A stretch of 12,051 bases of DNA from Pseudomonadota bacterium (lineage in GTDB: Bacteria > Pseudomonadota > Alphaproteobacteria > HIMB59 > GCA-002718135): assembly GCA_027625355.1 (NCBI GenBank), contig JAQBWI010000025.1:1-12051 (forward strand), given 5' to 3'. Positions 7,568-12,051 of this stretch are shown here, piece after piece (within the stretch, counting starts at the first letter, position 1; each line of letters starts with the position of its first letter). Made by a program: the position numbers and the translations under genes. Under the pieces are notes generated by a model. The model searched no databases. It was not told the origin of the DNA and saw only the letters and a list, made by a program, of their open reading frames with translations.

Positions 7568-7940
7568 CTAAATCTCTTTGAACATCTTTATTTAAAAGAA
7601 GCTTTTCTATTTTTTCTGCTTCATCAAAAGAATCATCTAAATAAAAAATTATTTTTGGTGTAAATTTAGAATTTAATCTAGCTTTAGATAAAAATTTTTG
7701 AAAAACATATTTTTGACTGTTTATTTCTTCTATTATTTTATTTTTGTTTTCTCCTCCTAATGGCATTAAATAAACATTTGCTATTCTTAAATCTTTGCTC
7801 ATTTTAACGTAAGAAATAGTTATAGAGGTAGTTTCAAAACTAAAATTATAGAAATCTTCAACTAATAGATACTCACTTATCAAAGATCTAATTAATTCAC
7901 TGAACCTTAATTGTCTTTGTGAAGACAGATTATCACTCAT
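7560..7940 (-). CDS. rbfA: 30S ribosome-binding factor RbfA
   Basis: RbfA is a small KH-fold protein that binds immature 30S subunits, helps 16S rRNA 5'-end processing and is needed for growth in the cold. The 126 residues (E. coli 133) keep the family outline: an N-terminal QRQLRFSELIRSLISEYL helix, the SITISYVKMSKDLRIANVYLMPLGG strand-helix with the conserved Asp and Asn, and KARLNSKFTPKIIFYLDDSFDEAEKIEKLL near the C-terminus. Sequence identity is low, as usual for RbfA, but the position between infB and truB is the conserved one. The start is the ATG at 7940, 15 bases after infB. No clear Shine-Dalgarno sequence precedes it. Confidence 0.93.
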   Translation of the reverse strand: MSDNLSSQRQLRFSELIRSLISEYLLVEDFYNFSFETTSITISYVKMSKDLRIANVYLMPLGGENKNKIIEEINSQKYVFQKFLSKARLNSKFTPKIIFYLDDSFDEAEKIEKLLLNKDVQRDLDG

Positions 7941-7955
7941 AAATATTTAAATACT

Positions 7956-10184
7956 TTATAGTTTTCTTTCTGTTTTAACTTCTTCATATGTCTCAATAAC
8001 ATCGCCAATTTTTATATCAGAATAATTTTCAATCATGAGCCCACACTCAAACCCATTTTTAACTTCTTTAACCTCATCCTTAAATCTTTTTAAACTTGCT
8101 AAAGTTCCAGTGTGAACAACAACATTATCTCTTAATAATCTAATTTTTGAATTTCTAGAAATCAGACCGTCCTTAACCATACATCCAGCAATATTTCCAA
8201 TTTTTGATATATTAAATACCTCTCTAATTTCAACATTGCCGGTTATTTTTTCAGATATGTCAGGTTTTAGTAAACCAGAGAGTAAATTTTTCACATCATC
8301 AATAAGCTCATATATTATTGAGTAATACTTAATATCAACACCATCTCTTTTGGCAGCATCTCTTGCATGGGGTAATGCTCTTACGTTGAACCCTATAATG
8401 AAACCTTTGCTTGAATTTGCTAAGGCTACATCACTTTCAGTAATAGCTCCAACACCTTTATGAACGACGATAACTTCAACTTCACTTGTTGATAATTTAA
8501 CAACAGAGTTTTCTATTGCTTCTGCAGATCCTTGAACATCAGCTTTGATAATAATTGGCAATGATGTGGCTTTACCTTGATTTATTTGTTCAAACATTTC
8601 TTCAACATTTGATTTAATAACTTTATTTTTTTGTTTTTGTAATTTACTAAATCTATATTCTGCAATTTTTCTAGCAATAGCTTCACTTTCAACAACAACA
8701 AAATCATCTCCCGCTAGAGGGTTAGAGTCAAAACCTAAAACTTCTACTGGCATAGAAGGTTTTGCTTCTTTGATGTTGTTTCCCTTATCATCGACCAAGG
8801 CTTTAACCTTACCCCACTCAGCCCCAGATACAAAAATATCACTTACTTTAAGAGTTCCTTTTTGAACTAAAACTGTAGCAACTGAACCTCTGCCTTTTTC
8901 TAACTTAGATTCAATTATAGAGCCTCTCGCAGTCCTATTAGGGTTTGCTCTTAAATTTAATAAATCAGCTTGTAATAATATAGATTCCTTAAGCTTATCT
9001 AGATTGATTTTTTTTAATGCCGATACTTCCACATCTAAAACATCACCACTAAGTTTTTCAACAATAATTTCATGAGTTAATAAATCTTGTCTAACTTTTT
9101 CAGGATCAATATTTGGTAAATCAATTTTATTAATTGCAACAATTATGGGCACCTTAGCTGCTTTTGCATGGGCAATAGATTCTATTGTTTGAGGCTTAAG
9201 ACTATCATCTGCCGCTACTACTAAAATAATTATATCTGTAGTTTTTGCACCTCTTGCTCTCATATTTGAAAATGCTGCATGGCCAGGTGTATCTATAAAA
9301 GTTATTTTTTTATCTTTTTCACCAATTTGATAAGCTCCAATGTGTTGAGTTATACCACCTGACTCTCCTGCAACTACATTTGAACTTCTAAACGCATCTA
9401 AAATACTTGTTTTTCCATGGTCAACATGCCCCATAATAGTAACAACTGGAGGTCTTAACACTTTTAAATCATCAGAATCTTCAAAATCTTCCATATCCTT
9501 TAAAAGATCCTCATCGGTTACTCTGATAGATTTATGACCAAGTTCAGTAACAACTAATTCCGCTGTATCAGCATCAAGAGATTGCGTCGCATTAGCCATA
9601 ACTCCCATCTTCATTAAAGATTTCACGACATCTGCTGTCTTTTCAGCCATCCTATTTGCTAGCTCTTGGACAGTTATTATATCAGGAACAGAGACCTCTC
9701 GAGAAAACTTAGTTTCTTCACCTTGATCTTGTGCTTGAAGTTTTTCTTTTTCTCTTGCTCTTTTAATTTTAGCAAGACTAGGAAATCTATCAAATTCTTG
9801 ATCTTCTTGTTCTAATATTTTTTTAGCATCAATTTTATTAAATTCATCATCAGTAGGTTTTAAAGTAGATTTTTTTGGAGTAGTTTTCTTATTATCTAAT
9901 GGTTTTTTATTTTTATTATCATAGTTTTTACGATTATTTGAAGTTGTAAAACTTGGAGTTACTTGAGTATTCGTACGAAAGGAAGAGGATCCCCTAAAAT
10001 TTGATTTAGCAGCAGATGAGCTTTTTTGTTGATTATTTTTATTTCTAAAAACTATTTGAATTGTTTTTTTATTATTTCCAGTTGCTTTATTTTCCCCAAA
10101 GGGACCTAAATTCTTTCTTATCTGCAATCTTCCAGAAGAAGATAGTTTTAAGGGTTTGTTTTTTTTACTTTTATCGTTATCCAA
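7956..10184 (-). CDS. infB: Translation initiation factor IF-2
   Basis: IF2 is the GTPase that places formylmethionyl-tRNA on the 30S subunit and promotes 50S joining. Residues 1 to about 160 are a disordered Lys/Asn/Ser-rich stretch, and an IF2_N module (SVPDIITVQELANRM) follows to about 215. The G domain carries G252-H-V-D-H-G-K-T259, GGITQHIG, D298-T-P-G-H302, N352-K-I-D355 and SAL. The remaining beta-barrel and C-terminal domains, including the initiator-tRNA-binding end, are complete. At 742 residues it is shorter than E. coli IF2 (890), mainly in the N-terminal region. The start must be near the TTG at 10184: an in-frame TAA lies at 10200-10202, no ATG or GTG falls between, and the protein has no other Met before the G domain region. 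A weak AGAG lies six bases upstream. Confidence 0.96.
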   Translation of the reverse strand: MDNDKSKKNKPLKLSSSGRLQIRKNLGPFGENKATGNNKKTIQIVFRNKNNQQKSSSAAKSNFRGSSSFRTNTQVTPSFTTSNNRKNYDNKNKKPLDNKKTTPKKSTLKPTDDEFNKIDAKKILEQEDQEFDRFPSLAKIKRAREKEKLQAQDQGEETKFSREVSVPDIITVQELANRMAEKTADVVKSLMKMGVMANATQSLDADTAELVVTELGHKSIRVTDEDLLKDMEDFEDSDDLKVLRPPVVTIMGHVDHGKTSILDAFRSSNVVAGESGGITQHIGAYQIGEKDKKITFIDTPGHAAFSNMRARGAKTTDIIILVVAADDSLKPQTIESIAHAKAAKVPIIVAINKIDLPNIDPEKVRQDLLTHEIIVEKLSGDVLDVEVSALKKINLDKLKESILLQADLLNLRANPNRTARGSIIESKLEKGRGSVATVLVQKGTLKVSDIFVSGAEWGKVKALVDDKGNNIKEAKPSMPVEVLGFDSNPLAGDDFVVVESEAIARKIAEYRFSKLQKQKNKVIKSNVEEMFEQINQGKATSLPIIIKADVQGSAEAIENSVVKLSTSEVEVIVVHKGVGAITESDVALANSSKGFIIGFNVRALPHARDAAKRDGVDIKYYSIIYELIDDVKNLLSGLLKPDISEKITGNVEIREVFNISKIGNIAGCMVKDGLISRNSKIRLLRDNVVVHTGTLASLKRFKDEVKEVKNGFECGLMIENYSDIKIGDVIETYEEVKTERKL

Positions 10185-10208
10185 ATTATTCTCTATTATT
10201 TATTTTGT

Positions 10209-11732
10209 TTAAGAAAAGCTCTTTTCTCTCGCATCCATTATCATCTGATTAACCAAATCTTCATCTAATTCAAGTTTTCTAAAAATACCCTCTTCTTTGT
10301 CAATTAACTCATAAGATGCAAGATCAGCAAAATCATTAAGATTTACAATGTTTTCCTTAGCAAGCAAAGCTAACATTGCAACAGTCATTCCATTTAACTC
10401 CTTAAGATCTGTATCTTGGATTTTTTCATTAACAATTTTGGTATCCTCTTCTGCCTGTTCTTTCATTGAATTTTTGGCTCTAGAGATGATTTCACTAGCA
10501 AGATCGCTATCAAAACCTTCAATTTTTTCAAGATTTTCAGGAGTTTCAGACACTATCGACTCAATTGTAACGTATCCCTCAGTTACTAATAATTGAGCAA
10601 TTACATCTTCTACATCTAATAAATCTATAAGAATAGCACTCTTTTCTTTAAATTCTATTTGTCTTCTTTCTGACTCTTCTTCTTCAGTCAGAATATCAAT
10701 CTCTAGATTTGTTAATCTGGATGCTAATTTAACATTTTGACCTTTTCTGCCTATTGCCAAACTTAATTGCTCATCAGGTATTACAACTTCTACTTTATTT
10801 TTCTCTTCATATAAAAAAATTTTACTAACCTCTGCTGGAGCTAATGCATTAGCTAAAAATGTTGCTTGATTTTCTGACCAAGTGACGATATCTATTTTTT
10901 CTCCTTGAAGTTCATTGACCACAGTTTGTACTCTAGAACCTCTCATGCCAACACAAGCTCCAACTGGATCAATTGTTGAATCTTGAGTAAATACACTTAT
11001 TTTTGCACGTGAACCGGGATCTCTTGCTACAGTTTTAACTTGAATTATGCCCTCATCAATTTCGGGAACTTCTTGGTGAAATAGTTTTGCTAAAAATTGA
11101 GGGTGCGTTCTTGATAGAAAAACTTGATACCCTTTTACATCATTTTTAACTTCGTAGATGTAAGCCCTTACTCTATCACCATTTTTAAATGTTTCTCTAG
11201 CAATTAATTCTTCTCTTTTGATAATTGCTTCACTTTTACCTAAGTCAACGATGTAATTACCAAATTCTACTCTCTTAACAATACCTACTGCAATCTCACC
11301 AACTTTATTTTTAAATTCATCATATTGCTTAGATTTATCAGCTTCACGAACTTTTTGAATGATAACTCCTTTAGCATTTTGAGCCGCTACTCTTCCTAAT
11401 TCAAGAGGAGGCAATTCTTTGACAATGTATTCATCGATTTGAATATTTTTATTTAATTTGACTGCATCCTCAAATAATATTTCTCTTGCTTGCTCTTCTT
11501 CAGAATAACTATTAACTACTTTTAAATAAGACTCTAGTTTTATATCTCCGTTTTCTCGATTTATATTGACTCTTATATCTCTTTCCATCCCATATTTTAC
11601 TCTAGCAGATTTTTCTAGTGCCTGCTCCATTGCAGAAAAAACATCATCTTGATTAATATTTTTTTCTTGGGCGACATTGTTTGCCACTTGCAACATCTCT
11701 TCTCTTATTACTTTTATTTTTTGTTTTGCCAT
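10209..11732 (-). CDS. nusA: Transcription termination/antitermination factor NusA
   Basis: NusA binds RNA polymerase, prolongs pauses, stimulates intrinsic termination and acts in antitermination of rRNA operons. The 507 residues show the full domain order. The N-terminal polymerase-binding domain covers residues 1 to about 130, an S1 domain about 143-200 (GEIAVGIVKRVEFGNYIVDLG), KH1 has G262-M-R-G265 and KH2 has G328-R-K-G331. Two C-terminal helix-hairpin-helix/acidic repeat units follow, at about 365-430 and 440-505. The end, LDEDLVNQMIMDARE, is of the alphaproteobacterial type. The start is the ATG at 11732, nine bases after a GGTGG. It is the first gene of the minus-strand operon, 24 bases before infB. 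The intrinsic terminator just upstream implies control of the whole operon. Confidence 0.97.
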   Translation of the reverse strand: MAKQKIKVIREEMLQVANNVAQEKNINQDDVFSAMEQALEKSARVKYGMERDIRVNINRENGDIKLESYLKVVNSYSEEEQAREILFEDAVKLNKNIQIDEYIVKELPPLELGRVAAQNAKGVIIQKVREADKSKQYDEFKNKVGEIAVGIVKRVEFGNYIVDLGKSEAIIKREELIARETFKNGDRVRAYIYEVKNDVKGYQVFLSRTHPQFLAKLFHQEVPEIDEGIIQVKTVARDPGSRAKISVFTQDSTIDPVGACVGMRGSRVQTVVNELQGEKIDIVTWSENQATFLANALAPAEVSKIFLYEEKNKVEVVIPDEQLSLAIGRKGQNVKLASRLTNLEIDILTEEEESERRQIEFKEKSAILIDLLDVEDVIAQLLVTEGYVTIESIVSETPENLEKIEGFDSDLASEIISRAKNSMKEQAEEDTKIVNEKIQDTDLKELNGMTVAMLALLAKENIVNLNDFADLASYELIDKEEGIFRKLELDEDLVNQMIMDAREKSFS

Positions 11733-11746
11733 AATTAAATTCCACC

Positions 11747-11770
11747 AAAAAAAAGGTGGGTAAACCCACC
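11747..11770 (-). terminator. Intrinsic terminator in the nusA leader, possible attenuator
   Basis: Read on the minus strand, GGTGGG (11770-11765) pairs with CCCACC (11760-11755) around a TTTA loop, and the flanking AA/TT extend the stem to eight base pairs. A run of eight T follows (11754-11747). Five of the six core pairs are G-C, which stands out in such AT-rich DNA. This is a textbook Rho-independent terminator on the strand of trmB and nusA. Its T run ends only 15 bases before the nusA ATG, so no promoter fits after it. It may end trmB transcripts, attenuate nusA, or both. The terminator shape is seen directly; the regulatory role is inference. Confidence 0.85.
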
Positions 11771-11794
11771 TTCTTAATTCTTACATTTTTTAGA

Positions 11795-11822
11795 CGTATA
11801 TTGAAATAAATTAAAAACTCAA
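11795..11822 (-). promoter_or_regulatory. Possible sigma-70-type promoter for the nusA operon
   Basis: On the minus strand a -35-like TTGAGT (11822-11817, four of six consensus bases) starts two bases after the trmB stop. Sixteen bases later comes a -10-like TATACG (11800-11795, four of six). A transcript from it would start near 11788 and carry a leader of roughly 55 bases that includes the terminator hairpin. Both hexamers are imperfect and the region is AT-rich, so this is a candidate only. The alternative is that nusA depends on read-through from trmB. Confidence 0.3.
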
Positions 11823-11823
11823 G

Positions 11824-12051
11824 TCAATATTTTACCAATTTAAAATAAATTGGATTAAGTCCCTTTTTTAAGGCTTTTTGAAAATATTTTGTTTGAGGTA
11901 AAGTCACATTTAAATAGTCCCATTCATTTTTATTTTGATTCATCCATTTGAATTCTTTTTTAACTTCATAAATGCTCAACAGAATATCTGAAATATATGG
12001 TTTAGAGTCTGAAGCTATGTGAATTGTTGCATTTTTTTTTAAAAAATCTCT
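11824..12051 (-). CDS. trmB: tRNA (guanine-N7-)-methyltransferase TrmB, C-terminal end (partial, 5' end outside window)
   Basis: TrmB uses S-adenosylmethionine to methylate G46 in the variable loop of tRNAs. The frame is open from the window edge and gives 75 residues ending in TGA. The visible part covers the final strands of the Rossmann-like domain: ATIHIASDSKPY, where the family has xASDxxxY, then an FKW...NEWDYL segment and the tail PQTKYFQKALKKGLNPIYF. This tail matches the family's P-x-T-R-Y-E-x-K-A-x3-G-x3-Y-L-x-F signature. It is on the nusA strand, 91 bases upstream. In many alphaproteobacteria rimP stands between trmB and nusA; here it does not. The catalytic N-terminal part is not visible, so the call rests on the C-terminal signature. 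Confidence 0.8.
   Translation of the reverse strand, partial: RDFLKKNATIHIASDSKPYISDILLSIYEVKKEFKWMNQNKNEWDYLNVTLPQTKYFQKALKKGLNPIYFKLVKY

Noticed and set aside
10150..10170. A run of eight A in the 5' part of infB as a possible frameshift or slippage site
   Set aside because: Long A runs are frequent in Lys/Asn-rich genes at this base composition. The frame is open on both sides and nothing else marks programmed slippage.
11835..11855. Inverted repeat CCAATTTA / TAAATTGG near the end of trmB
   Set aside because: It lies inside the conserved TrmB tail (NPIYFKL), is AT-rich and has no T run after it, so coding constraint explains it better than a terminator.

Overview
The window is ordinary core chromosome from a streamlined, very AT-rich alphaproteobacterium, most likely a SAR11/Pelagibacterales-type marine bacterium. 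I infer this from the strong A/T bias in both codons and proteins (Lys, Asn and Ile replacing Arg, Ala and Val), very short or overlapping gene junctions, the fabA-fabB-fabI cluster next to coaBC, the alphaproteobacterial type of NusA tail and FabI, and the block trmB / nusA-infB-rbfA-truB-rpsO-pnp. TGG is used for Trp and TGA serves as a stop, so the genetic code is standard. I see no mobile element, CRISPR array, tRNA or rRNA, prophage or defence gene.

Layout. Positions 1-3541 are read on the plus strand. They hold the 3' end of coaBC (coenzyme A synthesis), a ThiF/MoeB/HesA-type E1-like adenylyltransferase coupled to it by an ATGA overlap, a 41-base gap with a possible promoter, and then fabA, fabB and fabI. 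That trio makes unsaturated fatty acids by the FabA/FabB route and supplies the enoyl reductase. Positions 3538-11732 are read on the minus strand. In transcription order they are nusA, infB, rbfA, truB, rpsO, pnp and a glycerophosphodiester phosphodiesterase gene, with gaps of 25 bases or less or with overlaps, so this looks like one operon. The two units meet tail to tail and share a TTAA at their stop codons, with no terminator between them. Upstream of nusA, at the right edge, lies the 3' end of trmB on the same strand.

How the genes work together. The minus-strand operon is the conserved transcription/translation set: NusA (elongation, termination and antitermination), IF2, the 30S maturation factor RbfA, tRNA pseudouridine-55 synthase TruB, ribosomal protein S15 and PNPase. 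The plus-strand genes serve cofactor and membrane-lipid synthesis.

The most notable non-coding feature is a GC-rich intrinsic terminator placed only 15 bases before the nusA start. No promoter fits between it and the gene, so every nusA transcript carrying its start must read through it. The downstream arm of the hairpin can also pair with a GGTGG just before the nusA start. This suggests an attenuation or autoregulation device. Other oddities are the absence of rimP between trmB and nusA, the absence of ylxR between nusA and infB, a TTG start for infB, and a ThiF-like protein lacking its fourth zinc cysteine. I found no evidence of a wholly new multi-gene system. No gap between genes exceeds about 100 bases.
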